From NCBI GenBank assembly GCA_003439945.1, contig QVRM01003939.1, positions 250,001 through 314,000 of the forward strand: DNA of 64,000 nucleotides. Direction: 5' to 3'. The notes beneath the pieces were generated by a model that was given only the letters and a program-made list of their open reading frames with translations, was not told the DNA's origin and did not search any database. The position numbers and the translations under genes were made by a program. This stretch comes from Dermanyssus gallinae. Its lineage: Eukaryota; Arthropoda; Arachnida; Mesostigmata; Dermanyssidae. Positions 31,335-42,385 of this stretch are shown here, in pieces (positions within the stretch are counted from its first letter, which is position 1; every line of letters starts with the position of its first letter).

Positions 31335-31682
31335 ATGGCTTCTGTCCTGTCCATCACAACTTTCCTGGCTGTGGTCATTGCGGCGTGTTTTGTCATGACG
31401 GCTGTTGAATGCGGAGGCTATGGAGGAGGCTTCGGCGGAGGCTATGGCGGAGGTCACGGACACTCGACGCACTACCACGTGTCGCACGCCAAGGTTGCGA
31501 AGGTCTCGTACGTGAAGACGCCCATTGTGTCGACGCACTACGTGAAGAAGCCCGTCGTCAGCTACGTCTCACATCCCGTCAAATCGGTCTCGTACGTGTC
31601 AAAGCCAGTTGTCTCGTTGCACTCCGTGCCGGTTGTCACAAAGACCAGCAGCTACTCGCACGGCTACGGCCATGGATGGTGA
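31335..31682 (+). CDS. Array gene 5: glycine-rich secreted cuticle/cement-like protein
   Basis: Encodes 115 residues, identical to gene 4 except that the C-terminus keeps Tyr (SHGYGHGW). Created by the 6.4-kb tandem duplication. The Tyr/Phe difference arose in one copy afterwards or was restored by exchange with a neighbour. A substitution at 31,261 (ctatgacc, against ctacgacc in gene 4) creates an upstream in-frame ATG at 31,260 in the 5'UTR; this is not expected to be the true start. AATAAA lies at 31,738-31,743. Confidence 0.9.
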   Translation: MASVLSITTFLAVVIAACFVMTAVECGGYGGGFGGGYGGGHGHSTHYHVSHAKVAKVSYVKTPIVSTHYVKKPVVSYVSHPVKSVSYVSKPVVSLHSVPVVTKTSSYSHGYGHGW

Positions 31683-31737
31683 AGTCTGACAGACCGCGAA
31701 TCGAACTAGATCGATCTCGGCTACGATACGAGCTGTA

Positions 31738-31743
31738 AATAAA
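31738..31743 (+). terminator. Polyadenylation signal, array gene 5
   Basis: AATAAA in the conserved context. Confidence 0.75.
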
Positions 31744-31859
31744 TCCACTTATACAAACCCTAACATGCAATTGTTATCAAATTATGATTTGTGTCTTATG
31801 TTACATAGCAAAAACATCGTGTTTCTGCGTATTTCTAATTTTCAATACAAGCGTATTGA

Positions 31860-32755
31860 ACGAAATATGTCGGGTCTGCAGCAGGGCGACCCATTAGGTC
31901 CACCATTGTTTTGTCTTGTCATCAAGGAGCTCTCGAGTCTCCGCTTAATGTATGACTCTTGGATGATGGCGTGTTAGCTGGTGAACCTGTAACAGTAAAT
32001 GTATTTTAGAACAATTAAACGCCCACACGTTGAAGTCCCTGTTTTCCTTACGTAACATGAATTTACCAGAGACAGCTTGTAGGCAAACCCTTCTGCCTAG
32101 GCCTTCCAGACGCTGTCTCGGTCGCAGGTCCCGTGGTGGTCACGTCAATATCTAGTTCCCGATGAAGATCGTCAAATATATGAAATTCCCTAGCTGTCGA
32201 ACGGCTACGTATTGTGCTAGATGATTACAAGAAATGTCTCTTAGCACACACCGGAACACCCCCTCCTGAGGACATGATTTTCCAGGCAAGCTAGTTGAAG
32301 AATATACAACTAGCCGATCTTTTTGATTCAGCAGAAGACGAGGTGGACAAAGCACGCCTTCGAGCAGTTTCATCTAGTGGTGCTGGTGGCTCTTAGAGGA
32401 CATTGTCGTCAGGATATGCGTTGGTCTTCCCCTTGGAATCCTACTAGCCGAGAAACATGAGTGCAGCTGTGGCGAGAAGGTTTCACTTTTAGGTCACCAT
32501 GGCTTAGTCTGCACCCGCAGCTTAGGCCGTAGGACGAGACACGCTGCCTCTAATTGTACCCTGGTCCGTGCTCTAAGCTCTCCTGGTCAGCTTTGCGTTC
32601 TCGAACCTGCAGGTTTGTATGCAGACGACTCCTGTTGACTTAACGGAATGACTCTAACAGCCTTTTAGGGTGGGAGGACACTCGTCTGGAATGCTACTGT
32701 GACTGACTCTTTTGCACCTTCAGTAGTCTGTCACGGCACATCGGGTGCCGAAAAA
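31860..32755 (+). mobile_element. R2-like element remnant, spacer 5
   Basis: Near-identical to 25,440-26,330, with the same internal deletions. Confidence 0.72.
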
Positions 32756-32784
32756 GGTCAAACATATATATATATATATATTTA

Positions 32785-33355
32785 TAAAGCTAAAGTTGTC
32801 AAAGAAATTCGTGCAAACGCGGAAAACAAATTGTGATGTAGAAAGGAAGTCCATTAATAGAGTACATTTTGCATCCCAGAAGCATGTTGCACTCCCGTTG
32901 TGGAGCTAAGTGGTGGATCCAGCTTTTTCGGCGGCTACGAAATCGCCTAAAAACTTGGGATTTTGTCTCAAAAACTTCAAACTGCTACCTCAATTTGACA
33001 GGAGTGTCAGTTTTTTAAAGGGTTAGCTTGCACGGTAGCCACCTTGCTTTAATGTTTTCCATGCATAAATTCTGACGCAATATTTAATGCACTGTATCAA
33101 AGTTTACGCCCATATCTTCCGCTATTTTGCGCACATTCAGTCGGCGCTTAGTCATCACGAATTTGTAGGCTCCCAAGCACTGTTTCCTCCTCCTGTGTTT
33201 GGCCTTTCAGAATATAGCGCATATTCGGTGCCCATACTACCTCTTTTAAATGACGCAATTCATGTGGTAATGATGCTGTATGCCGGTGTATTTCTCCCTT
33301 AAATTGTATTTGTTTTGGCCTTTATTTCCGTTGTAGTTGAGCTTTTAAAAACAAT
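32785..33355 (-). mobile_element. Mariner type I remnant, spacer 5
   Basis: Near-identical to 26,396-26,965. Confidence 0.7.
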
Positions 33356-33839
33356 TTAATCACAGTGCGACGCTCGTTCTGCTCCACTGTCACTGGAAGG
33401 CCTGGCATGTTGCAGTGTCCCGACCTGCTACAAACGCAGTTCAAAACCAATCCATATTATACGGATTTTGTTTACTTCCGAAGAACGGCTCTCTCCGGCG
33501 CTCTAGTCAGCATAAGTATTTTGAAATTGTAGATGCTACGAACGTTTTGATTCTCCTAGTATTTAGAGGTAAAAGGTGCGCTCAATTCTGTCCCCAGCAA
33601 GCTTAGGATCTGCTGGCCCACATTTTGTAGTTCAAATTGTCACGCAGCAGTCCAGCAGCCTATTAGGGTACCTCTTCATTGTATCGTGAAGACACTGTGC
33701 TAGAAATCTGCGTCAATCGCTTGGTTCCGCCTTAGGCGTTTAAAGTTAGCTCTGATGTTCCACCAACGACACAACACGCCCTTATTTGGGTGGACGTTTT
33801 CCATGGGTTGACTCTGGGAACTGCCTGCGCGATCGGGCC

Positions 33840-34590
33840 AGAATTTGATCTTTGTCTGCTAACGCTCTCGTGGAAGGCGCATTTTGCAGGTTACCAAACG
33901 ATCCAATAACGAAACTTGACTATGGAAGAAGTGCAGCCGCGCATGCGCTCCTATTTGTTAGCGCCACTCAGTTTATAAGTAACCCACTTACAGAGCTTAG
34001 CCCTTGTCGAGCCCGGTGGCGTGGTACTTTCGCGTGCGCCTCGCGTCCCGAGGAGACACATAGGTGCACGGGTTCAGGCACCACCTTTGTCCGTCTGAGG
34101 TCCTTCTTACGAAGCAATGCGAAAGCAGTCCCGTGGACGTTAAATGTTGGCTGAGAGTCAGTCCGAAGAAGATTTTAGAGCTTCTTGAGCCTCCTGACAA
34201 TGGTTGCTTGACCAACCATAATTTCGCCCGTGATTTTTCGAGTGGTAACCGTTGGATTTTGTTGTACGATGAAGCACAGGACGTCCTCTTCCAGGGAAAA
34301 GAGTAAGCCGAACCATGGTGCACCGTGCAGAATAAAATCTCAAGACAGAACTTGGCAAGCAATTTGTCGGCAGATCAATTTATTGATTGAGATTATCTTT
34401 TACTTTACCCGAAGACGGTAGAGATGGTTTGACAAACCCCAAGAGAATTTGAATCTTTTTCGGAACCCGTACAGCAACAACTTAGAACTTTCAATTTTAC
34501 TTTCACCTCTTCTCCCCTCATCGGAAGACAACTAAGCGTTTGGTGGCAAAGCAAATCCTATTATCCAGTGCAGTAATAGCCGCCTTACCA
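33840..34590 (-). mobile_element. Mariner type II remnant with a SINE, spacer 5
   Basis: Counterpart of 27,460-28,200. The SINE within lies at about 34,000-34,178. Confidence 0.6.
34000..34178 (+). mobile_element. tRNA-derived SINE, spacer 5 copy
   Basis: Begins cttgtcgagcccggtggcgt, with the same B-box-like region and tail as the spacer 4 copy. Confidence 0.8.
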
Positions 34591-34609
34591 GAAACGTACT
34601 ATATGTGCA

Positions 34610-35275
34610 TACAGTACAAGTGACTTTCCTCTACCTGACATTAGAATTCAGTACGAAACTCTGACAAAAGCCTCGTTCATTCAAGTTTGTCTCAAGCATA
34701 CGTTTGCAGGGAAGGAGTATCCACAGTTTTCATTTCACACAAAATTTACTGCTTTAGGTTTGGCTAAAGATAATTGAGGATCATGCTGCAAGACATGTTG
34801 CGATGTTTGCTATTCACTGCGGAGTGAAATAAATAGGGTCCAATGATTCCTTAAGACTAGAGGCCGCACCGCACTTTTGCATATGGTACATGCAACGGCT
34901 CTTCGTGGATAACGTGGGAGCTTTCGGTTGTCCAGATACGACAGTTTTAGTTGGTTCACACTGCAATTTAGACAAAAAAGGGCCTCGTCAGAAACTATAG
35001 TTTACTTTACAAACTTGGCCCCACGGTGTATCATCCCTTACCTTGTTGGCAAAGTTTAGCCGCTACAGATGGTCCTTTGGCTTGATTTCATGCGTCAGCT
35101 GAATTACATAAGTATATCGCTAGATCTAATCTCAAAATACGATTGAGGTGTACGAATGACCCACTTTTTGAACACGTCTCTAAACTAATGTTTCTACACT
35201 GTCGGCTACAGCGGCAATATTTTCCGATAATCAAGCGCTCGGTGGTTATTCGCAAGTCAACAAATCATATACTGA
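34610..35275 (-). mobile_element. DDE transposase remnant, spacer 5
   Basis: Counterpart of 28,220-28,995, with a further deletion of about 105 bp near 34,753. Confidence 0.6.
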
Positions 35276-35671
35276 ATCATATACTGTAGATTAAGACTGT
35301 ATTTTAGTACACTATCTTTCACTCGTATTGTAAACCAGTTCCGCTAGGCTAATGAGCTTTACATTTTTAAGCAAAGTTCTGCTGTAGCGGATTCGTCACT
35401 ATTGCAGTAATTGATAAGCATAGCTTCATACTTTTATAAAAAGAGCTTACCCTTTACGTTTTCTGTGTAAAGTAATTTATATCTGGTATTGCTCTACAAT
35501 TTGATTTACAAAAAAGCCTCGAAACGTTGGGTTAAGTCATCCCAGAATTACCGCACGGGTTGCGACTTTTGCGCACAAAAGAAAGGGTCACCGCTTTGTA
35601 CACCTTTAGCCAGTCCAGCTCCCTTCGCACGGTCACGCATGCTCTACTGTCATGATCGCAGGCCGGTCTTT

Positions 35672-35677
35672 TATAAA
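35672..35677 (+). promoter_or_regulatory. TATA box, array gene 6
   Basis: TATAAA, 91 bp before the ATG (one extra base in the 5'UTR). Confidence 0.8.
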
Positions 35678-35762
35678 TGACGAACTGCGACCACTAGATG
35701 TCATCAGTCATCTAGCATTGTCTAGTAGCGTAATCCACGGCGCGCACAATACTGCCGAGACA

Positions 35763-36110
35763 ATGGCTTCTGTCCTGTCCAGCACAACTTTCCTGGCTGT
35801 GGTCATTGCGGCGTGTTTTGTCATGACGGCTATTGAATGCGGAGGCTATGGAGGAGGCTTCGGCGGAGGCTATGGCGGAGGTCACGGACACTCGACGCAC
35901 TATCACGTGTCGCACGCCAAGGTTGCCAAGGTCTCGTACGTGAAGACACCCATTGTGTCGACGCACTACGTGAAGAAGCCCGTCGTCAGCTACGTCTCAC
36001 ATCCCGTCAAATCGGTCTCGTACGTGTCAAAGCCAGTTGTGTCTCTGCACTCCGTGCCGGTTGTCACGAAGACCAGCAGCTACTCGCACGGCTACGGCCA
36101 TGGATGGTGA
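35763..36110 (+). CDS. Array gene 6: glycine-rich secreted cuticle/cement-like protein
   Basis: Encodes 115 residues, with a protein identical to gene 3: leader ending FVMTAIEC, block GGYGGGFGGGYGGGHG, invariant tail. The upstream frame is open back to 35,652, but that region is conserved promoter and 5'UTR, so the ATG before the hydrophobic leader is chosen. AATAAA lies at 36,170-36,175. The 3' flank follows the family pattern only to about 36,290; the R2-like fragment found after genes 1-5 is absent. Confidence 0.9.
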   Translation: MASVLSSTTFLAVVIAACFVMTAIECGGYGGGFGGGYGGGHGHSTHYHVSHAKVAKVSYVKTPIVSTHYVKKPVVSYVSHPVKSVSYVSKPVVSLHSVPVVTKTSSYSHGYGHGW

Positions 36111-36169
36111 AGTCTGGCAGGCCGCGAATCGAACTAGGTAGATCTCGGCTATGATACGAGTGTAATGTA

Positions 36170-36175
36170 AATAAA
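36170..36175 (+). terminator. Polyadenylation signal, array gene 6
   Basis: AATAAA in a slightly altered context (tgtaatgtAAATAAAtcc), 60 bp after the stop. Confidence 0.75.
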
Positions 36176-36735
36176 TCCGCTATTACAACACCTGGCACGT
36201 TCGCAATGGTTGTCAACATATTAACCGTGTGTTATAATGGCGTGCTTTATAGTAGTGAGATGCAAAGCTTTGTATTCCTGCGTACTGCTGTCGTTCCGAA
36301 TAAGATCCATAAGAGTTACACTTCTAGCAAAATCCAATAGCTGAAGCGGAACTTCTACGCTGCTTGACAGCGCCGCCCTCATGACTTATGGCAGCTGTAC
36401 TGGCGCACATAGAAGCACTGCTTTTGTTATGCTCAAAAAGTGAAACCCAGATATTTCAGTGAGTGTGTAATCACGGTTGCACGCTTGAAAGCTTGTCAGT
36501 AATAATCAAAGCATGCACCTGTTATCCGACGATTCTAGATTAAGGTCGATCAACACCCGACTTTGGCGTCGATTTTTCACCACAACACCCAGCAGCGAGA
36601 ATACGGTGATGGAGCGAAATCAACTTATTGAAGAACTCTAATGCGCGACACATTTTTCGATATGCTGGTCGCCGTTTAACACTGCAGTCTGGAGTGACTC
36701 CACTTACTACTTGGCAAACACACAATCACAGAGAA
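36176..36735. other. Gene 6 3' flank, no gene seen
   Basis: Residual unit homology up to about 36,290, then unrecognised sequence. Confidence 0.5.
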
Positions 36736-36739
36736 TTCC

Positions 36740-37090
36740 GACAAAGCGGCAGCTATAAAAGATTATTTTGAAGGCGTATGTGTTCAGCCGTCTGGAACTC
36801 CCAACACATTTAATCAGATCCCGACCGTTTTCAGAAATAATACTATTTTTAACAATGAGAAGGTTATAATGCACCTCAATAGCCTTAAGAGAGAGTGCTT
36901 GCAGACTCCCGACAATCTTCCCCCCATTGTATTCAAACAGCTCCCTGACAACTTGGCTGAACCGTTATCCCAGATATTTACTCGTTCTTTTGAAAATGGT
37001 GAAGTAATCTAAATTCTCAAAAAGAAAACAGTCAAAACAATAGAAAGCGACCAGGGTTACCCCCAGTCGCCGACTAACCGGAGCACCTGC
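36740..37090 (+). mobile_element. LINE RT fragment (CR1-like), decayed
   Basis: The plus translation reads FNQIPTVFRNNTIFNNEKVI, then PDNLPPIVFKQLPDNLAEPL and SQIFTRSFENGEVI. This matches the start of a LINE RT palm, although the expected GPD is changed. A stop follows the ENGEVI block. Confidence 0.65.
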
Positions 37091-37179
37091 TAATACCAAA
37101 ACATAACGAAAACCTCGCTTTATTACACAACAGCCTTATACACGCTGTCCAACTTTATATGAAAAACTCCTGGGCTATT

Positions 37180-37880
37180 TTAAGCAACTTGTCGAGCTCC
37201 AGAAAGAATATTCGCTGAAGCTCTCGACGAACAGTTTACTCTAGACGAAGTCAATACTGCACTTGCTCGTCTACGGAAACAAGACATTCGAGTCGGATCT
37301 TGTGAGGACTGAACATCTTCTGCTTAGACTCTCTTTATGCCCATACGGCAGTACTTTTTCAACAGGTGCTTCTTTGAGGACACTCTACCAGCCAAGTGGC
37401 ACGAATGCTTTCCTAAGGTAAGCCTAAAAGAAGAAAGAAGACCCATCTGACCCTTTCGCGTGGCGGTCGGTACAAAGAAGGAGCTGTGTCTACAAACTAC
37501 TCTCAAACACATTCACAAACACGAGGCACCTCACGGATTTCCTTTCTGCAGTGCCGTTCCTTCCAGAGGAGCGACATGAGCTTTGGAAATAGGCGCCTTA
37601 CCATCTCAGCCTGTGAAGTACTTCTTGACCAAATTGCAATTATTGGCAATCGTTCAACTGGAAAACAAACGTCCTAAATTCGCGTTTTTACACTTATTCG
37701 GAATCTAGCTCAGCGACATTGCTTAACGATCTGCCACGCGTCAGAAAAAAGCATATGACTTGCTAATATTCACTAGAATTCGTACTGACCTGCAGGCAGC
37801 GCTTCACACGCTTGATGAATGTTTCTTGCAGGATGGCCTCACCGACTGCATTGAATTCGTGTCGCTCTCTCAGCTCCAGT
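37180..37880 (+). mobile_element. Second LINE RT fragment, decayed
   Basis: The plus translation with frame shifts reads FAEALDEQFTLDEVNTALAR, then FFEDTLPAKWHECFPK (the xxLPxxWxxxxxxPxxK motif). Later it is heavily mutated. It differs from the 36,740 fragment. Confidence 0.6.
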
Positions 37881-38199
37881 GAGAACACTCTTAAACCGTT
37901 TTTACTATGTGTGTCATACGTACATTGTGTTCATATTTCCATACCCAAACATAGCGTATTTTAATAAGTATTCCGTATTCTGTAGAGACAAGAAAATAAG
38001 AGTCGAAGTAGAATGCAACTAGAGTAGAAAGTTTAGTATTTCAGAGAGGATGATTCTTCAAATAAATATGTAATAAGACGGTAGCGTTAAGAGATGTCGA
38101 TGTCCAATCCGTGGATTGAGAACGATCTGCTGCTGACTTAGCTTTGGAGCTGCATTGCAGCCCGACTTTGCGGATCAGCTTTTTGGTCCCCCAGGAACG

Positions 38200-39110
38200 C
38201 GAAAAGGCAGAATTCGTAGAGATACCCAATTGAGTATTTCCCCAGCTGGCCACCGACCATAGAAGGGGCTAGGGAGTCGGTTACGGTTGCACTCCAAACC
38301 AGCATTTTGCCTCGCTCGAAGGTTGTAATCCCGTTTGGACGCCTGCCGTCTTTCGCGCAGAGGCTTGAAGGTTCAAGAATGCAAGGACGACTGCATGACC
38401 TAAGGGCTCTGCTGAAGGTCTTATTAATAGCAGTATTTTAGGGCGTCGTCCTGCGCTGATGATACACGATAGGCCGTGATGTCCAGCTTTCTCGACGGGA
38501 TGACCACATTAACACCGATAAGGGCTAACTAAGTTTGCCCCTAGTCGTAGTCCTACTGGTATGCGAATCGTCTCGTCATCAAGCAGAGTACCTATGGGGG
38601 ACTGAGATGCGCGTGTAACCAGGCGCCTGAATCCTTGGCGGACACGGCGCTTAGGCGGGGTCTGGTTGTGCGTCGATAACTTCATTGACAAGACGTCGTT
38701 GTACCTTATCGTGTAAAGGGGCACTCCAGTCACGTTAAGATAGTACGTTACCAGGATTGCTCCGCATCGGACCTAAAAGTTCTCCTGAAGGGGGACTAAG
38801 CGACTTCTAAACTGACCGACTCCAGTTGTATCCGAAAGATGGATTGCCCTGTTTTCTGCGCCTAGCATAAATAAGACTATGGGAGGCCCGGCCAGGGTCA
38901 GTAAATTTGAGACACTGAGGCCCTCTTTTAGGGACGAGTTGTAATGCCTGTTGCCGTGTGCTAGATGAAAGAGATGTGTTCAGCAGAGACTTGAAGGTTA
39001 ACAGTGCCAACTCGTTGAGCGCTTGCAAATTTTCGGCTCGGTTAGATAGGTCGGCCCCTATCTTTGAGTCTTGAGGGCGAGAAAGAAGATCCAGGTAAGA
39101 AGAGTCCCCG
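38200..39110 (-). mobile_element. R2-like element 3' end, minus strand
   Basis: Minus-strand blocks occur in order: VGLRLGANLVSPYRCG (about 38,560-38,515), HGLSC, and DGRRPNGITTFERGKMLVWS with ATVTDSLAPSMV (about 38,360-38,260). Upstream is 39,028-38,807. Same family as 2,298-2,828 and the array spacers, but inserted independently in the opposite orientation. The catalytic Asp of the WDAT motif is Ser here. Confidence 0.72.
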
Positions 39111-40425
39111 ATGAGCTTTTAGAGGAGGAAGACGAGTGGCGGAATTTTTTTCGATATCTTATCTGATTTTTTTATTTTTTTTACAATTATTTGTACTGGC
39201 AATCGCTGGTTTACAAAAAATGAGTCTTCGGCGCAAATCGGCACCACCATTAAGCAGCGTATCTGCATCGAAACCTAATGTTTTTACGTTTCCACCCCTA
39301 CGGCACATCAGAAACCGAAAAAGTTAAAACTGATATATATATATATGTATATATATATACATATATATGTGTATAATTAACGACAGCTCAGAACTGTGCA
39401 GATCGATTTGCTTTTGGCACTAACGTGAACATTATTGCCAACGAATTTGCCAAAAGTAGACTGGGTTTGTCTTTTTGTTGATCTATAAGAAGGAAAAGCA
39501 AAGTACGTTTCATTGTCACGATAAAATCTATAGGGCGATCGCTTTAAATTTAAGTATATTAAATTTAAGTCACGCGCCTTCGCGCTTGGGAATACACCTG
39601 AGACGCCACGCCAGAGGCTCTGATGGCCCACGTTTCGTAGTTCAACTTGTCACTCACCAGTCCAGCAGCATACTGGGGTACCCTTCACTGTATCGTAAAC
39701 GCCCCCTTTCCAGTCCTGATAGTGGTCATTGCACACACCCGTTAGCTACTGTAAGCCCCGCGTATACGCGACAAGGCAAGCGCAGCTGCTGGTGACGTAC
39801 TGCGAGCCAGACGCTCGTACGTCAAGGCAACATCGCGTTTATACACTGGGAAAAGAACGGTAATGTTCCCCGGCTAGAGATGTTATCCATGATGACGATG
39901 GTTTATTTTGTTGAGTTGTGCGATAAGCGATATTTGGGATTAATCCCAAAAAGTGCGTACTAGCTTGAAGGGAGCCGTTTCTTCGCCAGGAAAGTTGCTA
40001 ACATCAGCAGCATGTGCCTCTAGCGTCACACGATCTCCGACTGAACTCGTGTTGGTTTTTTTTAGTAAAAAGGCCGCGATTAGCAATGTTGGCACTGTTC
40101 GGCTGGTACTGCTCAGTAGCGAGTGGTCACGCATAAAGATATCCACTGCCGTTATATAAACCAGAACTTTTTAGTTTTACTTTGTTACCAAAGCGTTGTG
40201 ATATAGGCGAATAATCGTGTCGACTTGAATTTTCGTGACTTCGTCCGTTCGTCAGAACGGTGTTTGTTTCTTTCTAGGTAGATGTTCGATATTGTCCAAT
40301 TAAAGTCAGTCCTCAAAATATTTACACATTGAATGCCTTAAGGATCGATTTGAGATTGGGGCGAGAATCCACCCAATAACCTTATGATTGTTTTTGTCTA
40401 AAGCAAAGCTACGCATTTGCAACAC
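39111..40425. other. Unit-derived spacer sequence, no gene seen
   Basis: Contains a T-rich run, the gaccgaaaaagttaaaa-like junction with an imperfect (TA)n (39,333-39,374), and a block near 39,630-39,700 that resembles 27,240-27,310 and 42,765-42,840. Open frames are short and motif-free. Confidence 0.5.
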
Positions 40426-40429
40426 AATA

Positions 40430-41280
40430 CGAGTTTATTTAATCATAAATATAGTCCCCCCCCCTATTTTGACGACATCTTGATCAACCAGCTTTCGATC
40501 ACTCGTCTGTAGAAGTGTCGTTTCCTAGCGACGAAGAAGTGTAGAACCTCGTTTTAGACATCTTCGAGAGAATTTTTCCAGTCAAATAGTTTCGTAGAGA
40601 CCGGATTGAGTGATTATTTAATGGTGGAAGATCCGGTAGGTATGGTGGGTGCTTCATAATTGCCAGCCCAGCTCGCATATTTTTTGAACCTGCATGGGGT
40701 CGGGTTTTGTCTAGGAGAAATATGACCCCGTTCTTGTTCACAAGTTGAGAACGCGTTTGGGTTATTTTTCCTGCTTCCTGCGTACATTCTCGTAAATGAA
40801 CAATTTTGCTTGACGGTGGCGATTGAGGAGAAAAGTGCAGACACGCACGCGATCCAATGTTAGTGCTACTCAGTTTGTACCCCACTTACAGAGCTGCTAA
40901 GTTATCCCAAGCTCTTTAAGCGTCCTGACAATGGCTGCTTGGTCAACTTCAACTTCTTCCCCGAGCTCTCGAATAACCGTTAGACTTGCTGTATCTTTTA
41001 GCGCACAGAACATCAACTCAAAGCAAAGAAAGTCGACCGCACCTTGGTTCATCGCCCAGGTTAAAGTTTCTACCTCGGAACCTGGTAAACCATTTTTGGC
41101 AGACCGTTTTGTTGATTAAACCGCCCTTCCAATGATAGTGGAGATGTTTCGACGGGCTAGATAAGCGTTTGAGTCGTTCCAGAACTCGCAATAAAACGCT
41201 CCGAATATGCACCTTTACATTCGCCATTTTCCCGTCTTAACAGAAGTTAGTTGAACTAAGCTGTCGGCGCCAAAGCGGAG
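40430..41280 (-). mobile_element. Mariner type II transposase, best preserved copy (no SINE)
   Basis: The minus strand starts with MANVKVHIRSVLL and VCQKWFTRFRGRNFNLGDEP (41,227-41,018), the classic mariner N-terminal HTH and linker. A degenerate middle follows (RTLKELGIT...). Then 40,885-40,499 has VNKNGVIFLLDKTRPHAG, HPPYLPDLPPL and IRSLRNYLTGKILSKM. HPPYxPDL is the mariner signature around the third catalytic position, where Asp is lost here (SPDLAPSDYH has become LPDLPPLNNH). The central catalytic region is deleted. This copy shows the site without the SINE found in spacers 2, 4 and 5. Confidence 0.85.
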
Positions 41281-41383
41281 CCTAATGGCCAATGCAGTAA
41301 TGGCTGCTCTATCAGAAACGTATCATTCTTTCCCATGTTGATGTTGTCTATGCGCTGTCTCTGCAAGGCGAAACGACTGGATA

Positions 41384-41386
<3 letters not shown>

Positions 41387-41422
<36 letters not shown>
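41387..41422. repeat. (TA)n microsatellite
   Basis: Immediately upstream of the conserved gene 7 flank (aatacgccgtgagtcagtgc). Confidence 0.9.
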
Positions 41423-41426
<4 letters not shown>

Positions 41427-41877
41427 CGCCGTGAGTCAGTGCACACGTTTTAGCATATCTCACCGTGGATAAAGGCTGTATTCCAAGACGTATCTTTTAC
41501 CCGTGTTGTAAAAGTGTTTCGCCATGCTAATTAATTTAATGTTTTTAAGCAATGTTTTGCTGTCGTTCGTCACGATTACAGTTATAAATATTAGTATATT
41601 TATTATCATAGCTTTTTAAGCTTATTAATTTATGTACCCCTTTGTCACTATGTCTGTCCTAGTGTAATTTATATCTAGTATTGCTCTACGGTTTGATTTA
41701 GAAAACTGGCCCGAAACATTTTTGGCCGTTCCCTTTCGGGTCGAGGCATCCCAGAATTTCTGCACAAACTTTTTTTCGCGCACAAGAGAAAGGGTCGCCG
41801 TTTTGCACTCTTTCAGTCAGTTCAGCTCCGTTTGCGCAGCCACACGTGCTCTACTGCCAAGATCGCAGACGGTCCTT

Positions 41878-41883
41878 TATAAA
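41878..41883 (+). promoter_or_regulatory. TATA box, array gene 7
   Basis: TATAAA, 90 bp before the ATG. The context ggtcctTTATAAAcgaagaac is closer to gene 1 than to genes 2-6. Confidence 0.8.
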
Positions 41884-41967
41884 CGAAGAACTGCGATCAC
41901 TAGATATCACCAGCTATTTGCACCGTCTAGTGACGTGATCCACGACGCGCACAATACTGCCTAGACA

Positions 41968-42324
41968 ATGGCTTCTGTACTGTCCAGCACACCTTTCCTG
42001 GCTGTGGTCATCGCGGCGTGTCTTGTCATGTCGGCTGTTGAATGCGGAGGCTATGGCGGAGGCTATGGAGGAGGCTTCGGTGGAGGTTACGGAGGTCACG
42101 GACACTCGACGCACTACCACGTGTCGCACGCCAAGGTTGCGAAGGTCTCGTACGTGAAGACGCCCATTGTGTCGACGCACTACGTGAAGAAGCCCGTCGT
42201 CAGCTACGTCTCACATCCCGTCAAATCGGTCTCGTACGTGTCAAAGCCCGTTGTCTCTCTGCACTCCGTGCCGGTTGTCACGAAGACCAGCAGCTACTCG
42301 CACGGCTACGGCCATGGATGGTGA
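41968..42324 (+). CDS. Array gene 7: glycine-rich secreted cuticle/cement-like protein
   Basis: Encodes 118 residues, the longest of genes 1-7. The leader reads MASVLSSTPFLAVVIAAC, then LVMSAVEC. The Gly block is expanded to GGYGGGYGGGFGGGYGGHG. The tail is identical to genes 1-3, 5 and 6. Leader and promoter group with gene 1, consistent with genes 1 and 7 being the older flanks of the array and 2-6 the expanded middle. AATAAA lies at 42,380-42,385. It lacks the downstream R2-like fragment. Confidence 0.9.
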   Translation: MASVLSSTPFLAVVIAACLVMSAVECGGYGGGYGGGFGGGYGGHGHSTHYHVSHAKVAKVSYVKTPIVSTHYVKKPVVSYVSHPVKSVSYVSKPVVSLHSVPVVTKTSSYSHGYGHGW

Positions 42325-42379
42325 AGTCTGACAGACCGCGAATCGAACTAGATCGACCTCGGCTACGATACAAGCTGTA

Positions 42380-42385
42380 AATAAA
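42380..42385 (+). terminator. Polyadenylation signal, array gene 7
   Basis: AATAAA in the conserved context. Confidence 0.75.

Larger units (their letters stand above)
29155..35442. repeat. Tandem duplication unit B (about 6.3 kb, contains gene 5)
   Basis: Near-identical second copy of 22,751-29,154. At 29,155 a gene-upstream sequence (ctttataaaaagagct) runs directly into the R2-like fragment (gctacgtacagtg). The same upstream sequence at about 35,430-35,443 instead continues normally into the gene 6 promoter. That makes 29,155 the duplication junction. Confidence 0.9.
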
